Source: Betaproteobacteria bacterium HGW-Betaproteobacteria-22 (GTDB taxonomy: Bacteria > Pseudomonadota > Gammaproteobacteria > Burkholderiales > Methylophilaceae). From it: 64,000 bases of DNA. The position numbers were made by a program, and so were the translations under genes. Location: positions 62,001 to 126,000 of the forward strand of contig PHCJ01000001.1 of assembly GCA_002842285.1 (NCBI GenBank), given 5' to 3'. Shown here piece after piece: positions 12,211-21,901 of the stretch. The notes under the pieces are model-generated. The model searched no databases and had not been told where the DNA came from. It saw only the letters and a list, made by a program, of their open reading frames with translations. Each line of letters begins with the position of its first letter. The first letter of the stretch is position 1.

Positions 12211-12241
12211 AAAATCTCTTCAATATCGCGAGCGCATTATC

Positions 12242-12736
12242 ATGACAACATTAAAACAGCTTCTATCACGCTTTTTAAGTGCGATTGTTTTTACATCCCT
12301 TGCAATCTATATCTCGTCCGCGCAAGCGCAGGATATCGTACAAATAGATGACGCATGGGCAGGTGAATCCCATGCAGGACAGGCCGTAGGTGCAGCCTAC
12401 ATGCGCTTTCTGAGTAAGCAGGACATTGTTCTGATGCAAATTGAAAGCGACGTGGCTAAAACCGTTGAAATTCACAACATGTCGATGGAAAACAACATCA
12501 TGAAAATGCGCATGCTGGAATCATTGCCGATCAAAGCGGCCAAAATAACCAAACTTGCACCGGGTGGGTTGCATTTAATGCTGTTTGATTTGAAAAACCC
12601 TCTTTTACAGGGCGATGCCATTCAGCTAACGCTCACTTTTAGCACCAAAAACGGCACATCATTTAAACAAGCAATCAAAGTACCGGTAAAGCGCATTCAC
12701 AGCGAGCATGATGATCACAGCCACCATCATCATTAA
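12242..12736 (+). CDS. Periplasmic copper chaperone PCu(A)C
   Basis: PCu(A)C proteins carry Cu(I) in the periplasm and deliver it to the CuA site of cytochrome oxidase. A signal peptide (about 1-29, ending SSAQAQ) precedes the cupredoxin-like domain. The metal motif H-x10-M-x21-H-x-M is exact: H78, M89, H111, M113. The tail is histidine-rich (HSEHDDHSHHHH) and could add a second metal site. I start at the ATG at 12242, because the longer frame would place 40 non-signal residues in front. The length is 164 residues. Confidence 0.92.
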   Translation: MTTLKQLLSRFLSAIVFTSLAIYISSAQAQDIVQIDDAWAGESHAGQAVGAAYMRFLSKQDIVLMQIESDVAKTVEIHNMSMENNIMKMRMLESLPIKAAKITKLAPGGLHLMLFDLKNPLLQGDAIQLTLTFSTKNGTSFKQAIKVPVKRIHSEHDDHSHHHH

Positions 12737-12770
12737 ACCCAGACTTTTATGTTCCTGATAAAAGTAGGTT
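12736..12770. repeat. Hairpin with dispersed-repeat arm
   Basis: A perfect 8-bp stem ACTTTTAT/ATAAAAGT (12743-12750 and 12758-12765), extended outward by AACC/GGTT, lies between the convergent PCu(A)C and Nudix-ThiE genes. Its left flank CATTAAACCCAGA is the same as the arm of the 2.8-kb repeat element. It has no T-run, so it is a weak terminator at best. Confidence 0.5.
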
Positions 12771-12824
12771 AAATCTGCTTGTGGATAAAAGTTCGTTTTT
12801 AGCATCATTCGGAAACACCATGTG

Positions 12825-13835
12825 CTAGACCATGCCCCAAATGTCGCGCTGCATTGCAACGCCATGTGCACCGTAGCTTCTTGCGGTGTGCAGATCCTCA
12901 CGCAAAATCCCACCCAACGCAAACACGGGCAAGGAATACCCAGTCACAAGCTGCCCAAAAACATCCCAACCTAGTGGCTGCGCATCAGGATGGCTCATAG
13001 TTGGTTTGACTGGCGACAGTGTCACATAATCAAATCCTAGCACCTCTGCGTAGGCAAGCTCTAGCTGATTATGGCACGAAGCACCGCATAGCAGACCTTC
13101 AGGCCGGCTGGTTAACTGCATTAATTTATGCGCAGGCAAATGCACACCCGCCGCATTCAGTTCAAGGGCCAATTGCACATCCCCATTGATAAACACCTTT
13201 GCATCAAAGGGCGTTGCCAATTCGATCACGTGCTCTGCAAACAATTTAAGCTCTTGCGGCGAGAGATAGTGCTCACGCACCTGTATCATCATCAAACCGT
13301 GCTCTAATGCGAGCTTCAAATGCTCGAAAAATAAGGTAGCCCCCATTTCTTTCAGATTGGTAATCGCATAGGTGGGGTGCAGACCAAGTGCAGTTAGAAT
13401 TGGCTGGTTGGCAGGCAACATTGGATCAACGGTGAGATTCTCCGGATTCTGCCAGCTAGTCGCCTGATCTTCCATTCCTACCGGGTCGCCCTGCCACTCA
13501 TCAACGATAAAAAAATGTAACTTTACCGTCTTGGCTGGCGACTGTAGCACACCATATGCATCGTATTGCGCGTCATATTGATAAGTGCGTGTGAGCCAAG
13601 CATAAAAGTGCGTTATGGTAATGCCCAATTCTTCAAACAACTCTCTTTTAAGCGCTTGGGCAGGGGTTTCATCAGTTTCAATTTTGCCCCCGGGAAACTC
13701 CCAATAGCCAGCCCATGGCTTGCCCTTTGGCCGCTCTGCCAGCAGCACCATGCCGTTATCACGCTGAAGTACACCTACCGCAGCTTCCGTGATTTCAGGC
13801 AGCGCATTATTTAAGACCGGATTTTGCGCAACCAT
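12825..13835 (-). CDS. Fused Nudix hydrolase / ThiE-TenI-like thiamine phosphate synthase
   Basis: Residues 14-140 form a MutT-type Nudix domain with a perfect Nudix box (G50-x5-E56-x7-R64-E65-L66-x-E68-E69-x-G71-I72), expected to hydrolyse oxidised nucleotides such as 8-oxo-dGTP. Residues 150-336 form a ThiE/TenI TIM barrel (MIQVREHYL, FINGDVQLALELNAAGVHLPAH, VTLSPVKPTMSHP, PVFALGGI). This fusion is known in beta- and gammaproteobacteria. Whether the ThiE half makes thiamine phosphate or is a TenI-like relic is not settled by the sequence. It is 40 bp after argJ on the same strand. Confidence 0.93.
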   Translation of the reverse strand: MVAQNPVLNNALPEITEAAVGVLQRDNGMVLLAERPKGKPWAGYWEFPGGKIETDETPAQALKRELFEELGITITHFYAWLTRTYQYDAQYDAYGVLQSPAKTVKLHFFIVDEWQGDPVGMEDQATSWQNPENLTVDPMLPANQPILTALGLHPTYAITNLKEMGATLFFEHLKLALEHGLMMIQVREHYLSPQELKLFAEHVIELATPFDAKVFINGDVQLALELNAAGVHLPAHKLMQLTSRPEGLLCGASCHNQLELAYAEVLGFDYVTLSPVKPTMSHPDAQPLGWDVFGQLVTGYSLPVFALGGILREDLHTARSYGAHGVAMQRDIWGMV

Positions 13836-13875
13836 AAACTTTTAATCTCGCTCTCTGGCAAACTGAATAAGCGCA

Positions 13876-15102
13876 TTAAGACCGATAATCCGCATTAATT
13901 TTGACATAATCGTATGAGAAATCGCACGTCCAGACGGTGGCCGCATGCGCACCACGATTGAGCACTACTCGCACTAGAATATCAGGCTCTTTCATAATGG
14001 CAGCCCCCTGCGCTTCAACATAAGAACTCGCTCGACCGCCTTTTTCCGCGACTAGCACATCGCCCAAGTACAACTGTAAGGTATTCACATCTAAATCATC
14101 AATACCGGCATAACCAATGGCTGCCAATATGCGGCCTAGATTAGGGTCTGAAGCAAAAAATGCTGTTTTAATCAACGGCGAATGTGCGATCGCATAAGCG
14201 ACTTTTCGGCATTCCTCCTCGTTTTTACCACCCTCTACCGTTACCGTCATAAACTTGGTTGCGCCTTCGCCATCTCGCACAATGGCTTGCGCCAGCTCAA
14301 TTGCCACGTCAGTTAATGCATCGCGCAGGGTAATAAAATCAGGGCTATTTTCTGTAATTTCAGCATGTCCAGCCTGATTGGTTGCCACCAAAATCAAGCT
14401 ATCATTTGTTGAGGTATCCCCATCAACCGTAATGCAGTTAAAAGACTTATTCACCGCGTAGCGAATCATGGCCTCAAGCGCTGGCTGGCTAATCACTGCA
14501 TCAGTCGCTACATAACCCAGCATCGTTGCCATATTGGGGTGGATCATGCCGGAGCCTTTGCTAATGCCAGTAACAGTGACAGTTTTACCGCCAAGCTGAA
14601 TCTGGCGTGATGTCCCCTTAGCCACAATATCAGTCGTCATAATGGACTCGGCCGCATTAAGCCAGTTATCTGCTTTAAGATTTTCAATCGCAGCTGGCAA
14701 CCCAGCAATGACCTTATCAACAGGCAAAGGCTCCAAAATAACACCCGTAGAAAATGGCAACACTTGATTGGGTTGAATATTTAATAATTCAGCTAAAGCA
14801 TGACAGCTTTGCTTGGCGCGATTCAAGCCATCTTCGCCAGTGCCAGCGTTAGCACAGCCAGTATTAACTAATAATGCTCGAATACCAGCCTTTTGAGACA
14901 AAAATTCTTTACACAAAATAACTGGTGCGGCACAAAAACGGTTTTGCGTAAAAACACCTGCTACGCGACTATTTTCAACAAGCTTAATGACCAGCACATC
15001 TTTGCGATTCGGTTTGCGCACATGCGCTTGCGCAAACCCCAATTCAACACCTTTCACTGGTAATAAAGCAGAAGCTAACGGGGCACTTAGTTTTACTGGC
15101 AT
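13876..15102 (-). CDS. argJ: Bifunctional ornithine acetyltransferase / N-acetylglutamate synthase
   Basis: ArgJ transfers the acetyl group from N-acetylornithine to glutamate in the cyclic arginine pathway. It is a self-cleaving N-terminal-nucleophile enzyme. The cleavage motif [14 protein letters not shown] is present and Thr193 is the predicted nucleophile that starts the beta chain. I use the ATG at 15102 (408 residues), since the longer frame begins at a TTG four codons earlier with no better Shine-Dalgarno. [13 protein letters not shown] is another family signature. Confidence 0.95.
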   Translation of the reverse strand: MPVKLSAPLASALLPVKGVELGFAQAHVRKPNRKDVLVIKLVENSRVAGVFTQNRFCAAPVILCKEFLSQKAGIRALLVNTGCANAGTGEDGLNRAKQSCHALAELLNIQPNQVLPFSTGVILEPLPVDKVIAGLPAAIENLKADNWLNAAESIMTTDIVAKGTSRQIQLGGKTVTVTGISKGSGMIHPNMATMLGYVATDAVISQPALEAMIRYAVNKSFNCITVDGDTSTNDSLILVATNQAGHAEITENSPDFITLRDALTDVAIELAQAIVRDGEGATKFMTVTVEGGKNEEECRKVAYAIAHSPLIKTAFFASDPNLGRILAAIGYAGIDDLDVNTLQLYLGDVLVAEKGGRASSYVEAQGAAIMKEPDILVRVVLNRGAHAATVWTCDFSYDYVKINADYRS

Positions 15103-15200
15103 GGCTATTCTCAAAGATTGATCAACACCTTATTTTAACGCAATTGCCCCTTGGTTATCATGAACAATTGATACAGAGCGAGGAATTGCATTATGCGAGG

Positions 15201-15917
15201 CTAGCCATATACCACGTCAAGAACCTTTGATCGATAGTCAATGATGCTCATATAAATGACACGCAGAAAAAAGGCACCAAAATATAAATCTTGCGCTTTT
15301 TTAATCGTAACGACTTCACAGTCTTCATGGGAAACAAAGCAAAACTCAGGCTCTTTAACTTTATTTTTCTTGACTGGATTCCAGATAACCCAATTTTGGC
15401 CATAACCTATGGGGGAAATCACGTCAGCTGAAGTTAAACCCTTTCTATCTAGACGCTCAAGAAAAGACTCATTATCTCCTTCTTCAAGATACTCACTCTC
15501 GAATCCACTACCACAAAAGTTAACTACTTCATCGTCTTCATCATAGCGAAATCCGCTAAAGCCAAAATAACCACCACTTTTAGCTTTCCAAGAGATACCA
15601 TTATGTGCTTTGACAAGTTTTATAAAACTTGCTGGGTAACCTGTCACCTCATGCATACATGGGGAACTCAAACGCATAACGATGTCACTACTGTACTGAG
15701 GTGAATCGAAAGTCAGTTGAAGTTCATTTGCATGAATGCTGACGTGTTTAAAATGACTCATGACTTTATCAAGCAAACCCTGACAGGCGTCAGTTTGTGT
15801 TAAAAGTGCATCAAGGTAATCTCGCACATCCTCTTTAGAATGTGCGCTTTCAACAAGCGATTGCCACTTGCTTAAGTAAGCAGGAGTATTTTGTCTGTTT
15901 TCAGCATTGCTGTTCAT
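15201..15917 (-). CDS. SUKH (SMI1/KNR4)-like protein
   Basis: This 238-residue soluble protein has no signal peptide. The middle and end resemble SUKH domains: FIKLVKAHNGISW, then a GYFGFSGF turn, then SPIGYGQNWVIWNP and FCFVSHEDCE. SUKH proteins are often immunity partners of polymorphic toxins, but many are orphan genes, and no toxin gene lies nearby. It sits alone between argJ and cysS with a good GGGGGG-rich Shine-Dalgarno region (AAAGGGGGGCGC). The assignment is by eye and not secure. Confidence 0.5.
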   Translation of the reverse strand: MNSNAENRQNTPAYLSKWQSLVESAHSKEDVRDYLDALLTQTDACQGLLDKVMSHFKHVSIHANELQLTFDSPQYSSDIVMRLSSPCMHEVTGYPASFIKLVKAHNGISWKAKSGGYFGFSGFRYDEDDEVVNFCGSGFESEYLEEGDNESFLERLDRKGLTSADVISPIGYGQNWVIWNPVKKNKVKEPEFCFVSHEDCEVVTIKKAQDLYFGAFFLRVIYMSIIDYRSKVLDVVYG

Positions 15918-15984
15918 GCGCCCCCCTTTAATTTATTGTAAAAGTAAACTCTGACTTACGACAGCAATGGCTAACAAGAAAGCT

Positions 15985-17388
15985 TCAAGCCCTACGCCAG
16001 GTTGTGCCCTGCGGCGTATCTTCTAATACAATGCCCGCCTCTGCCAACTGTTTTCTTATCGCGTCAGCCTCAGCAAAGTTTTTATTTTTCTTAGCCAACA
16101 ATCGTGTCTGAATCAGATGATCAACATCCAATTGGGTTGAGGTTTCACCTTGCAGAAATTCATCGGGATGACGTTGCAGCAACCCTAACACATCTGCCAA
16201 CCCTTTTAGCACTTGCAAAGTAGCCACATTTTTAGTTTTATTCACTTCATTGGCCAAATCAAATAACACTGCGAGCGCCTCGGGCGTATTGAAGTCATCA
16301 TCCATCGCGTCTTTAAAACGTGCCGCCTGCGGATGATGCCAATCAATTGCCGATTCAACAATATCATGCCCTCGCAAAGCGGTGTAAAGGCGAGTAAGTG
16401 CCACTTTCGCATCATCCAAGTGCTGATCGCTATAATTAAGTGGGCTGCGGTAATGCGCACGCAGAATAAAAAAGCGCACCACTTCAGCGTCATACTTTTC
16501 TAACACGGTACGAATGGTGAAAAAATTGCCCAACGATTTGGACATTTTTTCATCGTCCACGCGTACAAAACCATTGTGCATCCAGTAATTCACCATCTGG
16601 CAAGGTTTACCATCATGACTATGCGCAGCTTTATTGTGTACAGCTTCACCATTAAAAGCTTCGCTCTGCGCAATTTCATTTTCATGATGCGGAAACTGCA
16701 AATCCTGGCCTCCACCATGAATATCAAAGTGTGCGCCAAAATAATGAGCGCTCATCGCCGAACACTCTATATGCCAACCAGGGCGCCCCTTGCCCCACGG
16801 TGAGTCCCAACTAGGCTCATCAGGTTTAGCGGCTTTCCATAACACAAAATCCATGGGGTCTTTTTTGAAAGTATCGACCTCAACGCGCTCACCTGCACGT
16901 AAATCTTCTAGCGACTTACCCGACAACTTGCCGTAACCCTCAAAGTTACTCACCGAATAGTAAACATCGCCATTAGCCGCTGCATAGGCAAAGCCTTTTT
17001 CAATCAGCACTGCAATCATGTTTAACATGCCGCCCACAAACGACGTCGCACGCGGCTCAATATCAGGACGCAGCACGCCCAGCTTAGCGGAATCTTCATC
17101 CATCGCATCAATAAAGCGCTGCGTTAATTGCGAGATAGTTTCGTTATTTTCATGAGCGCGTTTGATGATTTTGTCATCAATATCCGTAATATTACGGATA
17201 TACGTCACCTCTAAACCTGATGCGCGCAGCCAACGGCTCACCATATCAAACACCACCATTACACGCGCATGCCCCAAATGACAGTAGTCGTAAACCGTCA
17301 TGCCGCACACATACATGCTCACCTTGCCTGCAACCATGGGGATAAATTTCTGCTTTTCGCGTGCTAAGGTATTGTAAATTTTGAGCAT
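15985..17388 (-). CDS. cysS: Cysteinyl-tRNA synthetase
   Basis: CysS charges tRNA-Cys. This class I synthetase shows the HIGH-type motif [10 protein letters not shown] with the zinc-binding Cys28 just before it, a second zinc-ligand stretch around [10 protein letters not shown] and [10 protein letters not shown], and the KMSKS loop [11 protein letters not shown]. At 467 residues it is normal in length. It is divergent from the TPR-protein gene. Confidence 0.98.
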   Translation of the reverse strand: MLKIYNTLAREKQKFIPMVAGKVSMYVCGMTVYDYCHLGHARVMVVFDMVSRWLRASGLEVTYIRNITDIDDKIIKRAHENNETISQLTQRFIDAMDEDSAKLGVLRPDIEPRATSFVGGMLNMIAVLIEKGFAYAAANGDVYYSVSNFEGYGKLSGKSLEDLRAGERVEVDTFKKDPMDFVLWKAAKPDEPSWDSPWGKGRPGWHIECSAMSAHYFGAHFDIHGGGQDLQFPHHENEIAQSEAFNGEAVHNKAAHSHDGKPCQMVNYWMHNGFVRVDDEKMSKSLGNFFTIRTVLEKYDAEVVRFFILRAHYRSPLNYSDQHLDDAKVALTRLYTALRGHDIVESAIDWHHPQAARFKDAMDDDFNTPEALAVLFDLANEVNKTKNVATLQVLKGLADVLGLLQRHPDEFLQGETSTQLDVDHLIQTRLLAKKNKNFAEADAIRKQLAEAGIVLEDTPQGTTWRRA

Positions 17389-17549
17389 AATTTGAATTTA
17401 AGGTTAAATTAAAGGGGTGTTCTAAAGAAGTTTGTTTAAAAATCGATGATTTGCGGAAATATATGCACTTAAAGCGAAATGAGCTATTGGAGGTTAGTTG
17501 GGCTATTGATAGAATTACATTTTATTTATTCAACAAAAAGTATATCACA

Positions 17550-18524
17550 ATGAATAATTTTATAGCATTGCTAGCCCCCTCATTCACTCGCTTTGTGTTT
17601 ATCACATCGCTCACTTTTGCATTTACAGCTGCACATGCAGATGAGTTAAAAGACATCTCGCAACTGGCTGATATGGGACAAACTGCTGTGGCACTCGATC
17701 GTGTCAACACCTTTATTGCAGCCAACCCCAAAAATGCACAGGCTTTATTTATGAAAGGTGTATTACTGGCAGAACAAGGTCGCCGTGATGAAGCTATTAA
17801 AACATTCACCGAGGTTACTGAAAAGTTCCCGAACCTACCTGAACCCTACAACAATCTGGCGGTGCTGTACGCAGACCAAGGCCAGTTTGACAAGGCACGC
17901 AAGGCACTGGAAACTGCCATTAAAACACATCCAAGCTATGCGACGGCACATGAGAATCTAGGGGATATCTACGCGCGCATGGCAAGTGAAGCTTATGACA
18001 AGGCACTGCAGCTTGACACCAGCAATTCCCGCGCACAGGGCAAACTTTCTCTGATTAAAGACTTGTTTGGCACCGGCAACAAAACGACCATTGCAGCCAA
18101 GGAACCGACAAAACCCGCAGTGAGCAAAGACCCTGTAAAAGTCGCGAACAAAGCTGACGTAGAAACAGTCACTGCAAGCAATCATGACAATATCGTTGCT
18201 GCAGTGAACAACTGGGGACAGGCATGGGCGAATAAGAACCTGGATCAATACTTTGCAAGCTATGCTGATGACTTTAAGCCGGCTAAAGGACTTAGCCGCA
18301 GCGCATGGGAACAGCAACGCCGCGATCGCATTTCATCTCCCAGCAAAATCAGCATTGAACTTTCAAATATTAAAATCATCTCAGCTGATGCTGAAAATGC
18401 GAAAGTTCAATTTAATCAAAAATACCGTGCCGACAAAAAGGCATCCATCCGCACCAATAAAACGCTACTGCTGAAAAAAGCCGGTAATGATTGGCGCATT
18501 AAAGAAGAAATTGCAAGCAACTAG
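17550..18524 (+). CDS. Periplasmic TPR protein with C-terminal NTF2/SnoaL-like domain
   Basis: A signal peptide (about 1-30, ending AAHA) leads into several TPR units (ALFMKGVLLAEQGRRDEAIKTF, PYNNLAVLYADQGQFDKARKAL, AHENLGDIYARM). A low-complexity linker follows, and then a domain of about 110 residues (VNNWGQAWANKNLDQYFASYADDF... NDWRIKEEIAS) of the SnoaL/NTF2 type. The same C-terminal domain ends the next gene, an L,D-transpeptidase, so the two probably act together at the cell wall. The start is taken at the ATG before the signal peptide; the open frame reaches 33 codons further upstream. Confidence 0.82.
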   Translation: MNNFIALLAPSFTRFVFITSLTFAFTAAHADELKDISQLADMGQTAVALDRVNTFIAANPKNAQALFMKGVLLAEQGRRDEAIKTFTEVTEKFPNLPEPYNNLAVLYADQGQFDKARKALETAIKTHPSYATAHENLGDIYARMASEAYDKALQLDTSNSRAQGKLSLIKDLFGTGNKTTIAAKEPTKPAVSKDPVKVANKADVETVTASNHDNIVAAVNNWGQAWANKNLDQYFASYADDFKPAKGLSRSAWEQQRRDRISSPSKISIELSNIKIISADAENAKVQFNQKYRADKKASIRTNKTLLLKKAGNDWRIKEEIASN

Positions 18525-18581
18525 ACATATTACAAAGGGATGAATTTTTACGCTTCATGAAGTTAGCGTTAAATACACACG

Positions 18582-19838
18582 ATGTTAATTAAAAAAGCGC
18601 TCACATACTCACTTTTAACGGCTGTCACACTCGTGCCATGGAATGCCACAGCCGTTAATCGTTTCAGCTTCAGCAACCTGTTATCAAAAACCGGTGTTGG
18701 TGAAGTCGCTACGTTGGCGACTGATGTTGCCACAAGCATTGCAGAGGGCTTGCTGGTAAAAAGCTTGCTTGAAATTTCTGCCGGCAAAAATCAGCAGGCT
18801 TTGGCAACTGTTGAGCAACTAATACGCAGCACCCCAAACTTCAAGCTCGCACATTTGATACGAGGAGATTTGCTGCTGGCGCAGGGTAAATCACTCACAA
18901 GTTTTGGCGGCACAGGTGACAGCATATCTCCAGAAGCAATTCAGGACCTAAGAGAAGAAGCGCGCGTTCGCATTGAACGCTATCTAGAAAAAAATAGCAC
19001 ACTAAAACAGCCCAACCTAATCATCGCCCCCAACCCTCAGCATAAACACGTGATTTTGGTCGACACGAAAAAGTCCCGATTGTTTTTATACGAAAACGCG
19101 GATGCCGGACTTAAATATATGACCGACTTTTATATTACTGTCGGCAAAAATGGTGTTGGAAAATTCACAGAGGGTGACAAACGCACACCAATTGGCGTTT
19201 ACTTTGCCAGCCAAAAATTAAAACAACCCCTACCTGATCTATATGGTGACGGTGCATATCCGCTCAATTACCCCAATGAGTGGGATAGAACCAACAACAG
19301 AAAAGGTTCAGGCATCTGGTTACACGGCACGCCCAGCAGCACTTTTAGCCGCGCGCCCCGTGCCAGCGACGGCTGCGTTGTGCTTTCCAATCAGGATTTA
19401 AGTGCATTATCCGAGATACTGGCGGTAGGCAAAACCCCGGTGATTATTGCGGACAATCTGGAGTGGCTTAACGACACCGGCAACTTACAAGCCGAAAAAG
19501 ACAGCTTGAACAAGGCCATTAACAATTGGCTGAATGACTGGAGAGCGCAGGACACTGATAAATATTTATCTTATTACTCCAAGGACTTTTCCAGCAACGG
19601 CATCAATTACCAGCAATGGTCTGAGCATAAACACCGTGTTCAGGCGAGCAAACCCAAGGTGAGTATTGATATTTCCAACATCAGCATGTTTGGCTACCCT
19701 GATGCACAAAGAAGGCTGGTGGTTGTGGACTTTGTGCAGAACTTTAACAGCCCAACCCTCAAAAATAAAATGCAAAAACGCCAGTATTGGATAGAGGAAG
19801 ACAATCGCTGGAAAATTATTTACGAAGGCTCTGCCTGA
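18582..19838 (+). CDS. L,D-transpeptidase (YkuD family) with NTF2-like tail
   Basis: This predicted periplasmic enzyme forms 3-3 peptidoglycan crosslinks or anchors proteins. After a signal peptide (about 1-24) and a helical region, the YkuD domain (about 150-300) holds the catalytic motif: GIWLHGTP, then RAPRASDGCVVLS with the nucleophilic Cys. Upstream HVILVDTKKSRLFLYE and FYITVGKNGVGKFTEGDKRTPIG are family strands. Residues 305-418 (INNWLNDWRAQDTDKYLSYYSKDF... DNRWKIIYEG) repeat the C-terminal domain of the TPR gene 57 bp upstream. Confidence 0.93.
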   Translation: MLIKKALTYSLLTAVTLVPWNATAVNRFSFSNLLSKTGVGEVATLATDVATSIAEGLLVKSLLEISAGKNQQALATVEQLIRSTPNFKLAHLIRGDLLLAQGKSLTSFGGTGDSISPEAIQDLREEARVRIERYLEKNSTLKQPNLIIAPNPQHKHVILVDTKKSRLFLYENADAGLKYMTDFYITVGKNGVGKFTEGDKRTPIGVYFASQKLKQPLPDLYGDGAYPLNYPNEWDRTNNRKGSGIWLHGTPSSTFSRAPRASDGCVVLSNQDLSALSEILAVGKTPVIIADNLEWLNDTGNLQAEKDSLNKAINNWLNDWRAQDTDKYLSYYSKDFSSNGINYQQWSEHKHRVQASKPKVSIDISNISMFGYPDAQRRLVVVDFVQNFNSPTLKNKMQKRQYWIEEDNRWKIIYEGSA

Positions 19839-19873
19839 AATCATCAACCACTGCAATAAATTTAAGGGAATTT

Positions 19874-20437
19874 ATGCGTCATTATTTATTTGTTTTTTTA
19901 TTGTTCGCGTTGTCCGGCACAAGTGTTTTTGCGGGTAACCCACAAGTTAGTTTTGAAACCAATCGCGGTAATTTCACCATTGAACTTTACCCGGAAAAAG
20001 CGCCTAAAACGGTTGAAAACTTTATTGCCTACGTTAACTCCGGCTTTTATAAAGAAACTATTTTTCACCGTGTGATTAATAATTTCATGATACAAGGCGG
20101 AGGCTTCACAGCCAGCATGGAAGAAAAAGAAACCCGCGCACCGATTATCAACGAATCTAATAACGGCCTTAACAATGAAGCCGGCACCATTGCCATGGCA
20201 AGAACTTCCGAGCCTAACTCCGCCACTTCTCAATTTTTTATCAATCTTGAGAATAACCAGTTTTTGAACTATCGTGACCCTAACCCTCAGTTGATTGGCT
20301 ATTGTGTATTTGGTCGCGTTACAACCGGTATAGAGGTTATCCGTAATATAGGCAAAACCCCGACAGCAAACGTCGGACCATACGGTGATGTACCGAGAAG
20401 CCCCGTGATTATTCATCAAGTTAAGCTGATTAAATAA
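19874..20437 (+). CDS. ppiA: Periplasmic peptidyl-prolyl cis-trans isomerase (cyclophilin)
   Basis: This cyclophilin is exported by a signal peptide (about 1-20, ending SVFA) and should speed proline isomerisation in folding envelope proteins. Core motifs are [43 protein letters not shown] and GYCVFGRV. The ATG at 19874 is chosen because the 29 preceding codons overlap the previous gene and are not family-like. A GGGAATTT stretch precedes it. It is 52 bp before a second, cytoplasmic cyclophilin. Confidence 0.94.
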   Translation: MRHYLFVFLLFALSGTSVFAGNPQVSFETNRGNFTIELYPEKAPKTVENFIAYVNSGFYKETIFHRVINNFMIQGGGFTASMEEKETRAPIINESNNGLNNEAGTIAMARTSEPNSATSQFFINLENNQFLNYRDPNPQLIGYCVFGRVTTGIEVIRNIGKTPTANVGPYGDVPRSPVIIHQVKLIK

Positions 20438-20489
20438 CTTGTTTTAATCGGTCATTTTTATCTAACTTTTCATTTAGTAAGGACATCTA

Positions 20490-20981
20490 GTGGTTAAACT
20501 ACACACCAATTTCGGAGAAATTACCCTGACGCTGGACGCTGAAAAAGCCCCCATTACCGTCGCTAATTTTCTAGCATATGTCGACAACGGCTTTTATGAT
20601 GGTACGATCTTTCATCGTGTGATCAATGGCTTCATGATTCAGGGTGGTGGGTTTGACACATCCATGTCACAAAAAAGCACAGCGGCAGAAATCAAAAATG
20701 AAGCCGATAATGGTCTAAGTAATGATAAATACACCATCGCCATGGCGCGCACCTCTGCACCGCACTCGGCTAGCAGCCAGTTCTTCATCAACGTAGCCGA
20801 CAACGAGTTCCTCAATCATACCGCACCTACAGGCAGTGGCTGGGGCTACTGTGTATTTGGCAAGGTGACTGATGGTATGGACGTGGTGGATAAAATCAGG
20901 CAGGTACCTACTACCAGCCTCAAAGGACATCAGGATGTGCCTTCCAGTAATGTTGTAATTGAAAAAGCCACACGCGTATAA
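20490..20981 (+). CDS. ppiB: Cytoplasmic peptidyl-prolyl cis-trans isomerase B
   Basis: This cyclophilin of 163 residues lacks a signal peptide. It begins at GTG (20490) after AAGGACATCTA. Motifs are [46 protein letters not shown] and [13 protein letters not shown]. It is clearly a paralogue of the exported protein just upstream. The order ppiA-ppiB-lpxH is frequent in betaproteobacteria (cysS is also often near). Confidence 0.96.
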   Translation: MVKLHTNFGEITLTLDAEKAPITVANFLAYVDNGFYDGTIFHRVINGFMIQGGGFDTSMSQKSTAAEIKNEADNGLSNDKYTIAMARTSAPHSASSQFFINVADNEFLNHTAPTGSGWGYCVFGKVTDGMDVVDKIRQVPTTSLKGHQDVPSSNVVIEKATRV

Positions 20982-21029
20982 ACCCTGCACATAACATACA
21001 GTCCAATTTGAACATAGGGGCCTTGCGTT

Positions 21030-21794
21030 TTGACTCATCCTACCAAAACCGGCCCCAATTTATCTGAAACCTACCTTTTTATCTCCGACCTGCACCTATG
21101 CGCGTGTCGCCCGCATATTACGCAGGCATTCCTGAACTTCCTGGCAAATGACGCAACCAAAGCCCATTCACTGTACATCCTAGGAGATTTGTTTGAGTAC
21201 TGGGCAGGCGATGATGCTGTTGAAGACGTATTTATCCAGAAGGTTATCAAAGGTTTTAGAACCTTAGCCAAGACAGGTGTGCGAATTTATCTGATGCATG
21301 GCAATCGTGACTTCCTGATTGCCGATGCGTTCTGCGATGCTGCCAATATCAGGCTAATACAAGACCCCACATTACTCGTGGTCCGTGACCTGCGTATTCT
21401 GCTCAGTCACGGTGATGCGCTTTGCACCGATGACCATGCTTATCAGAAATTTCGCCGGCAAGTTAGGTCAGATGAATGGCAAAGACAGTTTCTTGCACAG
21501 CCGCTTGCTATACGCAAACAACAGATTGAAGCAATCCGTTTGCGCAGTGAGCGGGAAAAGTCTATCAAATCCATGCAGATTATGGATGTTAACAGTGATG
21601 CAGTCGATACACTCATGCGGGTGTATCAATATCCTGATATTTTTATCCATGGGCACACTCACAGGCCTTATCAACACCAGTTGATTGTTGATAACCAGGC
21701 AATTACCAGATGGGTACTGGGTGACTGGTATGAGCAAGGCAGCTATCTTGTGTATGATGCCTCAGGATTTAAGAACATCGCCCTTAACCCATGA
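21030..21794 (+). CDS. lpxH: UDP-2,3-diacylglucosamine diphosphatase
   Basis: LpxH hydrolyses UDP-2,3-diacylglucosamine to lipid X in lipid A synthesis at the inner membrane face. The calcineurin-like metal motifs are all there: ISDLHLCACRP, YILGDLFEYWAGDD, MHGNRDFLI, LLSHGDALCTDD and FIHGHTHRPYQHQ. The frame opens with TTG at 21030 and I see no nearby ATG, so a TTG start is likely. The 254-residue length is a little above the typical 240. It follows ppiB by 48 bp. Confidence 0.94.
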   Translation: MTHPTKTGPNLSETYLFISDLHLCACRPHITQAFLNFLANDATKAHSLYILGDLFEYWAGDDAVEDVFIQKVIKGFRTLAKTGVRIYLMHGNRDFLIADAFCDAANIRLIQDPTLLVVRDLRILLSHGDALCTDDHAYQKFRRQVRSDEWQRQFLAQPLAIRKQQIEAIRLRSEREKSIKSMQIMDVNSDAVDTLMRVYQYPDIFIHGHTHRPYQHQLIVDNQAITRWVLGDWYEQGSYLVYDASGFKNIALNP

Positions 21795-21901
21795 AAACCT
21801 TGTACCAAATAATGATGCCTGACTAAAGCAAATCATGCTCGATTCAAAACATTGCTGACGGTCGCTAACTTTAGCGCGGCAGTCTGCCACGTTTTAAATA
21901 G

